Below, one piece after another: positions 15,650 through 23,507 of a stretch of DNA of 64,000 nucleotides. This stretch comes from Paenibacillus sp. 32352. GTDB lineage: Bacteria > Bacillota > Bacilli > Paenibacillales > NBRC-103111. A program made the translations under genes and the position numbers. Position 1 is the first letter of the stretch. Every line of letters begins with the position of its first letter. The stretch spans positions 1 to 64,000 of the forward strand of contig NZ_MZNT01000004.1 of assembly GCF_002042965.1 (NCBI RefSeq), written 5' to 3'. The notes beneath the pieces were generated by a model that did not search any database, was not told the DNA's origin, and saw only the letters and a program-made list of their open reading frames with translations.

Positions 15650-16891
15650 TTATAGAAGCTTCCACAGCTGATACAGCGCGCTTTTGGCTGCGCGAAGCTT
15701 AATCAATTCGCGGTTTCCTGCAAGCTGAAGCTGCTTAATGACGGTCTCTCCCCGCTTTTGCGCAACGCCAATATAAACGAGGCCAACCGGCTTGCCTTCG
15801 GACTCTCCCGGACCCGCTACTCCCGTAATGGCAATGGCATAATCCGTATCCGACTGCTTAAGCAGGTTTTCCGCCAATAGCCGGGCCGTAACATCGCTGA
15901 TCGCCCCGGGTGCGCCCGTTCCTTCCAGAACGTCCAGAGGGACGCTCAGGAGCCTGTTCTTCCACTCGTTGGTGTAAACGACTATGCCGCCCTGAAACAC
16001 CGCAGAACTGCCCGGAACAGCCGTTAGAAGATCGCTGACGAGTCCGCCCGTGCAGCTTTCCGCAACGGCCAATTTCAGCTGTTCATTCTGCATAAGACGA
16101 ATGATCTCTTCTTCGAGGGGGATATCCTCGTTAGAATAAATATACTGACCTAATCTGCTTCGAATTTCTGATTCAACGGGTGCCAATGCTTTCTCCGCCT
16201 CCGCCTCGGATGAGGCTCTTGTCGTCAAGCGAACCGCCACTTCACCTTCCTTGGCATAGGTGGCAATGGTCGGATCCGTTTGGTCCTGAATCAAGTCGAT
16301 CAGTTCATGCTCCAGCAGCGATTCGCCAATGCCCGCAAATTTAAGCATTCGCGAATATAACGGCCGAACCTCCCCCATCTTGGCGGAAATCCAAACAGAC
16401 GCATAGCGTTCAAACATGGGTTTCATTTCTTTCGGCGGGCCGGGTAAAAGAATAAAATGCGTCTGTTCGTGAGTCAGAGCCACACCGACCGCCATACCAG
16501 TATCGTTAGGCAGCGGATCGCTGCCTTCAAGCATCAAGGCCTGGCGCCTGTTGCTCTCTACCATATGGGCGCCGCGATTTCGGAAGAACGCCTCGATCTT
16601 GTCCATCGACGGTTGGTGGATATGTAATTTCTGTCCTGTATAAGCCGCTAACACGTCCTTTGTCAAATCATCCTGCGTCGGACCTAATCCGCCGGTACAA
16701 ATGACCAGATCAGCTCGGCTGGAGGCGATTCGAATCGCTTCAGTCAAACGGCTCTCGTTGTCTCCTACAACCGTTTGAAAATAGACGCTTACGCCAAGAT
16801 CAGCACATGCGCGGGACAAAAATTGGGCATTCGTATTAACGATCTGCCCGAGCAGCAATTCGGTTCCTACGGCAATGATTTCCGCTTTCAT
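15650..16891 (-). CDS. cinA: CinA competence/damage-inducible protein (nicotinamide-nucleotide amidase type)
   Basis: The 413-residue protein has the two CinA domains. The N-terminal MoeA/MogA-like (COG1058) domain shows AEIIAVGTELLLGQIVNTNA, CTGGLGPTQDDLTKD and LLPGPPKEMKPMF. The C-terminal CinA domain shows KLAVAESCTGGLVSDLLTAVPGSS, the serine nucleophile region of NMN deamidases. Related enzymes recycle NMN or ADP-ribose, and the protein is linked to RecA and competence in other Firmicutes. GAGGAG precedes the ATG. A 51-nt element lies 27 nt upstream, like the one before recX. Confidence 0.95.
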   Translation of the reverse strand: MKAEIIAVGTELLLGQIVNTNAQFLSRACADLGVSVYFQTVVGDNESRLTEAIRIASSRADLVICTGGLGPTQDDLTKDVLAAYTGQKLHIHQPSMDKIEAFFRNRGAHMVESNRRQALMLEGSDPLPNDTGMAVGVALTHEQTHFILLPGPPKEMKPMFERYASVWISAKMGEVRPLYSRMLKFAGIGESLLEHELIDLIQDQTDPTIATYAKEGEVAVRLTTRASSEAEAEKALAPVESEIRSRLGQYIYSNEDIPLEEEIIRLMQNEQLKLAVAESCTGGLVSDLLTAVPGSSAVFQGGIVVYTNEWKNRLLSVPLDVLEGTGAPGAISDVTARLLAENLLKQSDTDYAIAITGVAGPGESEGKPVGLVYIGVAQKRGETVIKQLQLAGNRELIKLRAAKSALYQLWKLL

Positions 16892-16918
16892 AGCAACAAC
16901 TCCTCATAATAAAAATAA

Positions 16919-16969
16919 CCCCACAAAGTGGGGCCTTGGATGCGAGGCGGATTCAGGTACTTTGCGGGG
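16919..16969 (-). promoter_or_regulatory. Conserved 51-nt stem-loop element, copy 2 (cinA leader)
   Basis: On the minus strand CCCCGCAAAGT (16959-16969) pairs with ACTTTGTGGGG (16919-16929) over 11 bp with one G-U. The loop begins ACCTGAATC exactly as in copy 1. A smaller competing hairpin, CCCCAC-TTT-GTGGGG, can form from the 3' arm alone, so two mutually exclusive folds are possible just ahead of the ribosome-binding site. Total length (51 nt) and distance to the start codon (27 versus 26 nt) match copy 1. Confidence 0.7.
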
Positions 16970-17003
16970 CGCCCTGAAATTTATATATAAGCAATAACGT
17001 GAA

Positions 17004-17032
17004 ATAAAAAACAATAGGATACTCCTACTGTC
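17004..17032 (-). terminator. Intrinsic terminator of pgsA
   Basis: On the minus strand ACAGTAGGA pairs with TCCTATTGT around GTA, followed by TTTTTATTT. It lies just after the pgsA stop, so cinA has its own transcription start. Confidence 0.85.
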
Positions 17033-17034
17033 TC

Positions 17035-17613
17035 TTATTCGTTAAAGTTTAAAACATGTTTATTTTTGATAAAGTAATCAAAGCCGGAGTAAAGGGTAAT
17101 AATGGCAGCAACCCAGCTCGCCAGCGTATCAAAACGGAAATTGATAAATGCGAACGGAAAATTATTGATGAGCAAGGCGATAATCGCCGTAATTTGCGTC
17201 GCCGTTTTCCATTTTCCCCACTTGCTTGCCGCAATGACATGACCTTCTAGCAGCGCAATCTGCCGCAATCCGGTAACTGCGAATTCACGGCTAATAATGA
17301 CAATAGCAATCCAAGCCCCTACTTTGCCCATCTCCACGAGAGAGATGAGCACTGCAGAAACCAATAATTTATCCGCAAGCGGATCAAGCAGTTTCCCCAG
17401 ATTCGTCACTAATTTACGTTTGCGCGCAATATAACCGTCCAAGCTATCGGTGCTTGCCGCAACAATAAAAATAAGAGCCGCAATAATCTGGTTATAGGTG
17501 ATGACGAATTGTTCTATTCGGATATGAGGAAACTTCACGTTCACCAATAAAAAAAACATGATGATGGGGACTAAAAAGATCCTCGCCAAAGTGATTTTAT
17601 TGGCCAGGTTCAT
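17035..17613 (-). CDS. pgsA: CDP-diacylglycerol--glycerol-3-phosphate 3-phosphatidyltransferase PgsA
   Basis: The 192-residue integral membrane enzyme makes phosphatidylglycerol phosphate. The CDP-alcohol phosphotransferase motif DG-x2-AR-x8-G-x3-D-x3-D is visible in DGYIARKRKLVTNLGK followed by LLDPLAD. Several hydrophobic helices cover the rest (IFLVPIIMFFLLVNV, IIAALIFIVAAS, IAIVIISREFAVTGL). The start overlaps the rimO stop by 4 nt (ATGA), so the two genes are co-transcribed. Confidence 0.96.
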   Translation of the reverse strand: MNLANKITLARIFLVPIIMFFLLVNVKFPHIRIEQFVITYNQIIAALIFIVAASTDSLDGYIARKRKLVTNLGKLLDPLADKLLVSAVLISLVEMGKVGAWIAIVIISREFAVTGLRQIALLEGHVIAASKWGKWKTATQITAIIALLINNFPFAFINFRFDTLASWVAAIITLYSGFDYFIKNKHVLNFNE

Positions 17614-18938
17614 GCCACAACCTCCCCGGATAGATCAAACTCGAATGAGTGGGTAATACGAACCTTGGCAACTTCGCCAATTTTCAGCTGCGAACCGGTG
17701 ACGAACACTTCCCCGTCAATTTCGGGCGCATCATATTGTGAGCGGCCTACATATACATCGCTGCGGCCGTCGTATTTCTCAATTAATACATCGACGATCT
17801 GACCAATCCGGCTGCCGTTACGATGATTCGAGATTTCCCGCTGAATCTCCATCAATGTATTGGCACGGAATTCCTTCACGTCATCCGGAATTTGATCCGG
17901 CAGGCGGGAAGCCGGCGTATCTTGCTCTTGCGAATAAGCGAATACACCAAGACGGTCGAATTCGACGTCCTTAATAAAGGATTTCAGATTCTCAAAGTCC
18001 TGCTCAGTCTCGCCAGGGAAGCCTACAATCAGCGAGGTTCTGAGAGAAACGTTCGGGATACGCTCGCGGATCTTTGCAATCAAGGCTCTGGCATCCTGCT
18101 GTCTGCCTGGTCTTCTCATCCGTTTCAGAATGCTGTCTTCACTGTGCTGCAGCGGCATATCGACGTATTTGCACACTTTAGGGTTGTTGGCAATAGTATC
18201 AATCAATTCATCCGTGAAAAATCCCGGATACGCATAATGGAGACGTACCCACTCAATGCCAGCGACTTCACTCACTTTATTCAAAAGAGCAGGCAGCATA
18301 AAGCCATCGTACAGGTCTGTGCCGTAATTCGTGGAGTCCTGTGCAATGAGACTGATTTCTTTGACACCCTGCGAAGCCAGCTGTTCAACCTCAGCAATAA
18401 TCGATTCTATGCTGCGGCTGCGGAATTTACCCCGCATGATCGGAATGCTGCAGAAGGTACAGGCGTTATCGCAGCCCTCGGCAATTTTCACATAAGCGGT
18501 ATAACGAGGCGTGGTTACTCTTCTAGGCAGAGAAGCCTCGTAGTTGAATACAGGGTTTCCTATCAAAATCGGTTTTTTGCCGGCCAATGCCTCATCCACA
18601 ATATCATTGATCTTATGGAAATCCCCGGTACCGACAATACCGTCAATCTCCGGCATTTCCTTCATCAGCTCTTCCTTGTATCTTTGGGTTAAACACCCGG
18701 ATACGATCAGAGCCTTCAGATTCGCTGTTTGTTTCAGATCAGCCATATCCAAAATCGTATTAACCGACTCTTCCTTGGCCGCATCAATAAAACCGCATGT
18801 ATTGACAATGATCACGGTTGCTTCTTCTTTATCGTCAACGAGCTCGTAGCCACGTCCATGAATTAAACCTGACATGATCTCGGAATCAACGAGATTCTTC
18901 TCGCATCCGAGCGTAACTACCTTCACTTTCTCTGTCAT
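17610..18938 (-). CDS. rimO: Ribosomal protein uS12 methylthiotransferase RimO
   Basis: The radical-SAM enzyme methylthiolates an Asp of ribosomal protein S12. From the ATG at 18938 (442 aa, GGAGG 7 nt upstream) the N-terminal cysteines fall at about 12, 48 and 82 (TLGCEKN, VNTCGFID, VSGCLTQ). The radical-SAM motif is CDNACTFC at 156-163. A C-terminal TRAM domain follows. TLGCEKNLVDSE is diagnostic for RimO rather than MiaB, whose gene is also in this window. An upstream in-frame ATG at 18959 lacks a ribosome-binding site. Confidence 0.96.
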   Translation of the reverse strand: MTEKVKVVTLGCEKNLVDSEIMSGLIHGRGYELVDDKEEATVIIVNTCGFIDAAKEESVNTILDMADLKQTANLKALIVSGCLTQRYKEELMKEMPEIDGIVGTGDFHKINDIVDEALAGKKPILIGNPVFNYEASLPRRVTTPRYTAYVKIAEGCDNACTFCSIPIMRGKFRSRSIESIIAEVEQLASQGVKEISLIAQDSTNYGTDLYDGFMLPALLNKVSEVAGIEWVRLHYAYPGFFTDELIDTIANNPKVCKYVDMPLQHSEDSILKRMRRPGRQQDARALIAKIRERIPNVSLRTSLIVGFPGETEQDFENLKSFIKDVEFDRLGVFAYSQEQDTPASRLPDQIPDDVKEFRANTLMEIQREISNHRNGSRIGQIVDVLIEKYDGRSDVYVGRSQYDAPEIDGEVFVTGSQLKIGEVAKVRITHSFEFDLSGEVVA

Positions 18939-19006
18939 GTAATATCCTCCAATGTTCAAGCCTTACTATATTAGTTTCAAGTATAATACATGGCAATGAA
19001 GCGTGT

Positions 19007-19038
19007 CAAAAGAGAAGCCTTGCCACTAAAGGCTCTCG
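19007..19038 (-). terminator. Intrinsic terminator of yajQ
   Basis: On the minus strand GAGAGCC pairs with GGCTTCTC with a single bulge and an 11-nt loop, followed by TTTT. It lies about 26 bp beyond the yajQ stop. Confidence 0.7.
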
Positions 19039-19063
19039 ACATCATAATTAGCTCACGGTAGCT

Positions 19064-19555
19064 TTACCGGAAATTCATGAATTGAAGCTCGAGCGGCAAG
19101 TCCGCTTTGCGAAGCAGCTGAATAATTTGTTGGAGATCATCCTTGCTCTTGCCGGTAACCCGAATTTGATCACCTTGAATCTGGCTTTTTACCTTAAGCT
19201 TGGAATCGCGGATCAGAATGTTAATTTTCTTGGCGTTATCTTGATCGATGCCTTGCTTCAGCTTGATTTTTTGGCGCACGGTTGCTGCGGATGCACCTTC
19301 AATCTTACCGTATTCGAGGTTCTTTAAGGAGATTCCGCGCTTAGCCATTTTGGAATGCAATATATCCAGTACGTTTTGCAGCTTAAATTCATCGTCCGAT
19401 ACGACGACCAGCTCTTCTTTTTCGAGAGATATTTTACTTTTGCTGTTTTTAAAGTCAAAGCGGTTGGCAATCTCCTTCTCCGCTTGGTTAATGGCATTGT
19501 TCAATTCCTGCATATCCATTTTGGATACGATATCGAATGAACTTTCACTGCTCAT
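19064..19555 (-). CDS. YajQ-family nucleotide-binding protein
   Basis: The 163-residue protein (ATG at 19555; a GTG at 19564 is less likely) is a full-length YajQ/UPF0234 member: [35 protein letters not shown], and [19 protein letters not shown] near the C-terminus. Related proteins bind nucleotides, and some have been described as cyclic-di-GMP effectors; its job here is not evident. It stands between rodZ and rimO as a single-gene unit, with terminators on both sides. Confidence 0.93.
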   Translation of the reverse strand: MSSESSFDIVSKMDMQELNNAINQAEKEIANRFDFKNSKSKISLEKEELVVVSDDEFKLQNVLDILHSKMAKRGISLKNLEYGKIEGASAATVRQKIKLKQGIDQDNAKKINILIRDSKLKVKSQIQGDQIRVTGKSKDDLQQIIQLLRKADLPLELQFMNFR

Positions 19556-19606
19556 GTACGACACACCCTTCTTTATCCTATATTTTCCCTATATCGAAGA
19601 ATAACA

Positions 19607-19645
19607 TAAAAAGACACCTTCGGCTATCGCTTCCGTGGTGTCTTG
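19607..19645 (-). terminator. Intrinsic terminator of rodZ
   Basis: On the minus strand AAGACACC pairs with GGTGTCTT around a loop of about 20 nt containing a small inner pairing, followed by TTT. It lies about 60 bp after the rodZ stop. Confidence 0.82.
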
Positions 19646-19703
19646 ATCGGCATTTCCTAACCTTACCCCAGCATAACCTTAATTCACGAAACGTAAACAG
19701 AAG

Positions 19704-20564
19704 CTACATTTTAACTAGATCAAGCTGGATTCTTTTGGCGTTCGGCGCATCCCCCAAAGCAATGGAAGTTCCGTTTACCGTTAGCTCCACGGCATTAGCT
19801 CTTCCAAATACTAGAAACGCAGAGCTGTCCAAATCCCACTTAGGGTTATTTCCATTTTTGTAGGTGCCTTCATCTATTGTTTTTTTGGGCTGTCCGAGCG
19901 AATCCACTTGTACCCAGCAAGCCTCCCCGGTTACTTTCATGTCGATATTCAGCTTTTCTGTATTGGAAACCGAGTAATAATCGATGCCTCCTTGGCTTTT
20001 CACCAATTTCACTTCTACGGCTGGAGCCGGTGGCGGAGTCGGCGTCGGAGTTACCGTTGCCGCTGCTTTATTATCGTTTAACGTGATTCCGTACGTATCA
20101 TTGCTCACTGTAGGAGCTGGAACACTTTTATCCGTAACCCGGCTCGGCTCGCTATTAGGATTCGCTTCATTCTGGCCGCTATTGTAGTTCATATTGAGAT
20201 AGTAGTAAATAATCCCAAGAATGAGCACAACGAAGGAAACCATCATCGCAGTAGATGCATACTTCCCGATTCTCTCCGTATTTCTCGTGGTTCTCTTTGC
20301 CCGAATCGGCTCAACATGCTCAGGCTCAGGAGTCGGAATTACATTCTGGTACATGCGGAGAACCTCATTTGGGTCCATGCCTACCGCTTCAGCATAGCTT
20401 TTTATAAAAGCTCTGACATAAAAGTTGCCAGGCAGCACTTTATAGTTTCCTTCTTCGATCGCTTCCAAATACCGCTTTCGAATTTTCGTCGTTTCTTCAA
20501 GCTGCTCAAGAGAAATCTTCTTCTCCATTCTCGCTTTTCGGAGCAGCTGTCCAAGATCTGACAT
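19704..20564 (-). CDS. rodZ: Cytoskeletal/cell-shape protein RodZ (YmfM)
   Basis: The 286-residue protein has an N-terminal helix-turn-helix domain of the Xre/RodZ type (LGQLLRKARMEKKISLEQLE, LPGNFYVRAFIKSYAEAVGM). One transmembrane helix follows at about residues 105-125 (MMVSFVVLILGIIYYYL). Then come a Pro/Thr-rich linker (TPTPTPPPAPAV) and a C-terminal DUF4115 beta domain (ACWVQVDSLGQ, VNGTSIALGDAPN). RodZ links MreB filaments to the membrane. GAGGGGTG precedes the ATG. Its place after ymfK matches Bacillus. Confidence 0.93.
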   Translation of the reverse strand: MSDLGQLLRKARMEKKISLEQLEETTKIRKRYLEAIEEGNYKVLPGNFYVRAFIKSYAEAVGMDPNEVLRMYQNVIPTPEPEHVEPIRAKRTTRNTERIGKYASTAMMVSFVVLILGIIYYYLNMNYNSGQNEANPNSEPSRVTDKSVPAPTVSNDTYGITLNDNKAAATVTPTPTPPPAPAVEVKLVKSQGGIDYYSVSNTEKLNIDMKVTGEACWVQVDSLGQPKKTIDEGTYKNGNNPKWDLDSSAFLVFGRANAVELTVNGTSIALGDAPNAKRIQLDLVKM

Positions 20565-20607
20565 GTTTTCACCCCTCTTCTGTAAATGTCCTTAGTTGCA
20601 AAATAGC

Positions 20608-21372
20608 TTAGTACTCGTCAAATCCGGTTGTAAAGCTCTCATAGGATATTTCTTCATCCGGCGTATTTCGAAGCTCGATAATATAATTGAAATCATCATA
20701 GGTATACTCGGATTCCCGAATGAATATATCCGGATGCTCAATGACTTTGGTCGATGGCATGCTCATTATTTCTTGCAAAAGCATATGATGCTTTTCATTA
20801 GAACGCAATGTAGAAACAATACCATCGATAATAAACACGTTGTTCGCGTTCATCTCGTCTTCGGATAATTGGCTTCTTACCGTTTGACGCAGCAGCGTGG
20901 ACGATACGAAGGTCCATCGCTTGTTAGAACACACGCTTCCGGCAATGATGGATTCCGTCTTGCCGACGCGAGGCATCCCTCTAAGACCTACAACCTGATT
21001 TCCTTCCTGCTTGAAAATTTCGCCCAGGAAATCAACTAGCAAACCAAGCTCGTCACGAGTAAAGCGGAAGGTCTTCCGATCATCGGAATCCCTTTCAATA
21101 TAACGTCCGTGTCTTACGGCCAGTATATCAACAAGCTTCGGCTCCCTTAATGCCGTTACAGTTATATTATCCACTTTTTTCAACATTTTACCCATTAAGG
21201 CAATTTTTTCATCATCATTAGTCTGAAGAAGCATGCCGCGCGTACGATCTTCCACACCGTTAATGGTTACAATATTTATGTCCAGCATCCCCATCAAGGA
21301 GGCAACATCGCCCAACAAGCCGGGACGGTTTTTGAAAATTCGATATTCCATGTACCATTGTTTCATTTCCAT
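20608..21372 (-). CDS. ymfK: YmfK-type DUF3388 protein with ACT-like and P-loop segments
   Basis: The 254-residue protein matches the YmfK/DUF3388 family found between rodZ and ymfJ in Bacillales. The N-terminal 80 residues look like an ACT-type ligand-binding domain (WYMEYRIFKNRPGLLGDVAS, MLDINIVTINGVEDRTRGM). The central part contains a glycine-rich GLRGMPRVGKTE segment like a Walker A loop, followed by VFIIDGIVSTLR as a possible Walker B. Its function is not known to me; a nucleotide-binding regulator is a fair guess. AGAGGTG lies 7 nt before the ATG. Confidence 0.9.
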   Translation of the reverse strand: MEMKQWYMEYRIFKNRPGLLGDVASLMGMLDINIVTINGVEDRTRGMLLQTNDDEKIALMGKMLKKVDNITVTALREPKLVDILAVRHGRYIERDSDDRKTFRFTRDELGLLVDFLGEIFKQEGNQVVGLRGMPRVGKTESIIAGSVCSNKRWTFVSSTLLRQTVRSQLSEDEMNANNVFIIDGIVSTLRSNEKHHMLLQEIMSMPSTKVIEHPDIFIRESEYTYDDFNYIIELRNTPDEEISYESFTTGFDEY

Positions 21373-21481
21373 TTGCTCACACCTCTAACCGATGTCAAGA
21401 GACCATCTATTCATATTTTGTAACATCTTACGAAAATATTCTACAAATTTCGCATAATTCCTTCTGCATCAAGCAAAAAGT

Positions 21482-22327
21482 TTACTGCGGCTTTGTTACC
21501 TGCACTTCTTGCTGGGTAAAAGGGGCAATTCCCGCTTTCCATTGCTTGGATTGCATTTGAGCCAAAACGGCTTGAAGGACGGTATCCCAGTTCACATCGA
21601 TGGAGGTGGAGGCCATATTGATGATGGGGACCTGTAAATTTTTCATACGCTGCAATACACTAGCCTCTAAAGGAGAATATACGGCAAGCCAATCCGGACC
21701 ATGCTGCTTTACTTGAAGCTGAAATTGAGGATACCAGCCTTCTGCGTCGGACAGGGATATTCGCTCTGCTTCTTCCGAAGGGGCCCAGGCCGATGGGATA
21801 GGATTCGTGGAAACCGTCACCCATTCAAATGATTTGCCTATGGCCTGCTGCTGCCTGACCCATTCGCCCCATTGAGTTTCCATAAAGCCGGGTCCTGTCT
21901 GTTTCCATTGGATGTTGGAGGCCGAAACCTCCGCTTGGGATTGACTTATGGAATCATCGATAAAGATCCACTTTTTGTCGGGAATTGTCGATGCAAAAGA
22001 CTGGAGCTGCCGATTCAATTCATTACCGGCCACTATTATGTAATCATAAGGTACCGTTTGTATTTTCCGGGACTGATCTTCCGAAATACCCGTTACATCC
22101 GAGATCCATTCAAAGGCGACGTTTTGTGTATCTCGCCAGGATAATAATGTTTTGGAGAACGCGGTTTTCGCAGGCTCTTTTAAGTTTGGCGCCGTTATGA
22201 CCAGCACCGACACTTTATTTTGAAGAACTGCCGGATCAATTGCGGGGATGTTTTTGCCGCAGCCACTTATAATAAGGAATGTGCATATAAGAATTGTTAT
22301 GCCTTTTGCCCATCTCAGAATACTCAA
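21482..22327 (-). CDS. BMP/Med-like substrate-binding lipoprotein
   Basis: The TTG start at 22327 gives a clean lipoprotein signal peptide: MSILRWAKG, then ITILICTFLII and the lipobox SGC (Cys about residue 23). An upstream frame to 22399 would put almost 50 residues before the Cys. The mature part has the BMP-family pattern, with KVSVLVITAPN, YDYIIVAGNELNRQLQSFA and PDKKWIFIDDS. This resembles the Med/TcsA-type proteins of Bacilli. Ligand unknown; no permease or ATPase gene is adjacent. AAGG precedes the start by 6 nt. Confidence 0.85.
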   Translation of the reverse strand: MSILRWAKGITILICTFLIISGCGKNIPAIDPAVLQNKVSVLVITAPNLKEPAKTAFSKTLLSWRDTQNVAFEWISDVTGISEDQSRKIQTVPYDYIIVAGNELNRQLQSFASTIPDKKWIFIDDSISQSQAEVSASNIQWKQTGPGFMETQWGEWVRQQQAIGKSFEWVTVSTNPIPSAWAPSEEAERISLSDAEGWYPQFQLQVKQHGPDWLAVYSPLEASVLQRMKNLQVPIINMASTSIDVNWDTVLQAVLAQMQSKQWKAGIAPFTQQEVQVTKPQ

Positions 22328-22386
22328 AACTAACCTTGCCGCCTTTCTGCAACATACTTTAATTAAGTATATCATGAATAGCACGG

Positions 22387-22412
22387 AAAAGCCTCCCATG
22401 AAGGAGGCCGCT
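22387..22412 (-). terminator. Intrinsic terminator after the DUF3243 gene
   Basis: On the minus strand GGCCTCC pairs with GGGAGGCT around TTCAT, followed by TTTCC. It separates the DUF3243 gene from the lipoprotein gene. Confidence 0.8.
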
Positions 22413-22423
22413 AAAAAATCATT

Positions 22424-22672
22424 TTATTTATTAACAAGCTTTACCATCAGGCGAGCCATTGTCTTGCGCTCCGTCTCATCAGCTACATCCCAAAGATCCT
22501 TCAATACTCTTTCTTCATTGTTTTCCGGATCAATTTTATCAGCCAAAAATTCACCGATTTGGAATGCAATCTTGCTGATCGTTTCGTCGCTCATACCGGA
22601 TTTTTGCGCTTGGTCTACGCGCTCGCCCAAAAATTCCTTCCAACGTTCAAAAACCTTCAACGCTGTTGCCAT
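22424..22672 (-). CDS. ymfJ: DUF3243 protein (YmfJ-like)
   Basis: The 82-residue acidic helical protein (WKEFLGERVDQAQKSGMSDE, IGEFLADKIDPENNEERVLKDLW) matches the DUF3243/YmfJ family by size, content and location between ymfI and ymfK. AAAGGAGG precedes the ATG by 9 nt. No function is known to me. It is bounded by a terminator and appears to be a single gene. Confidence 0.9.
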   Translation of the reverse strand: MATALKVFERWKEFLGERVDQAQKSGMSDETISKIAFQIGEFLADKIDPENNEERVLKDLWDVADETERKTMARLMVKLVNK

Positions 22673-22748
22673 TTGAAATAGCCTCCTTTAAGTAAAAGTA
22701 TCACTACGACTACTAATGTTCGCAAAAGGAGGTCTAAATATTCAGCAA

Positions 22749-23507
22749 TCAGGTCAGCCAGCCGCCATTAGGGCTTATGATTTGTCCGGTAATATACCCT
22801 GATTCCGGAAGCGCCAAAAAATATACCAATGAAGCGATCTCATCTGGCTGCGCAAAGCGTCCTACCGGGATTTCATTCTCTAAAGCCGCTTTCTCGTCCA
22901 TATCGAAATTGGCCATCATCATCGTATCTACCGCACCAGGAGCAACGGCATTAACGGTTACACCCGAAGGAGCGAGTTCTTTGGCTAATGCCTTCGTGAA
23001 AGCATTTATGCCTCCTTTAGCGGTAGAATAGATCACTTCACAGGATGCACCCGAAATCCCCCATATGGAGGATACATTGATTATTCTTCCATATTTTTGG
23101 CTTATCATCGGTTTCATGAACTGCTGAGTTGCCAAAAATACGCCCTTCAAATTGATGTCCATCACTTCATCCCACATCTCTTCCGTAACATCGGACAAAA
23201 GACCGTAGTGGGAGATCCCTGCGTTATTGACCAAAATATCCGGCATCATGTTATGATGCTCCAGTTTTTCCTGCAAGCGCAATATTTGCTCTCTGCTTCG
23301 TAAATCGGCAGCTGCTGTAAGCACCTTGGCGCCGTGCTTCATGCAGCTACGGGCTGTTTCGTTGGCAGCCTCATGAGACTGTAAATAATGAATGACGACA
23401 TTCATTCCAACGGAAGAAAACCGTTCAGCAATAGCCGCCCCAATCCCTCTGCTGGCACCCGTAACAAGTACGGTCTGTTCGGTAAAGGGGCGAGGTGATG
23501 TACTCAA
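22749..23507 (-). CDS. ymfI: Short-chain dehydrogenase/reductase (FabG-like, YmfI)
   Basis: The 252-residue classical SDR has the cofactor motif TGASRGIGAAIAERF, NNAG in the central strand (DILVNNAGISHYG), and the active-site set Ser (INVSSIWG), Tyr and Lys (YSTAKGG). It resembles 3-oxoacyl-ACP reductases; the NADP preference and substrate are unproven. The TTG start overlaps the ymfH stop (TTGA), and the ymfF-ymfH-ymfI order is conserved in Bacillales, so it is co-translated with the two M16 peptidases. Confidence 0.93.
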   Translation of the reverse strand: MSTSPRPFTEQTVLVTGASRGIGAAIAERFSSVGMNVVIHYLQSHEAANETARSCMKHGAKVLTAAADLRSREQILRLQEKLEHHNMMPDILVNNAGISHYGLLSDVTEEMWDEVMDINLKGVFLATQQFMKPMISQKYGRIINVSSIWGISGASCEVIYSTAKGGINAFTKALAKELAPSGVTVNAVAPGAVDTMMMANFDMDEKAALENEIPVGRFAQPDEIASLVYFLALPESGYITGQIISPNGGWLT

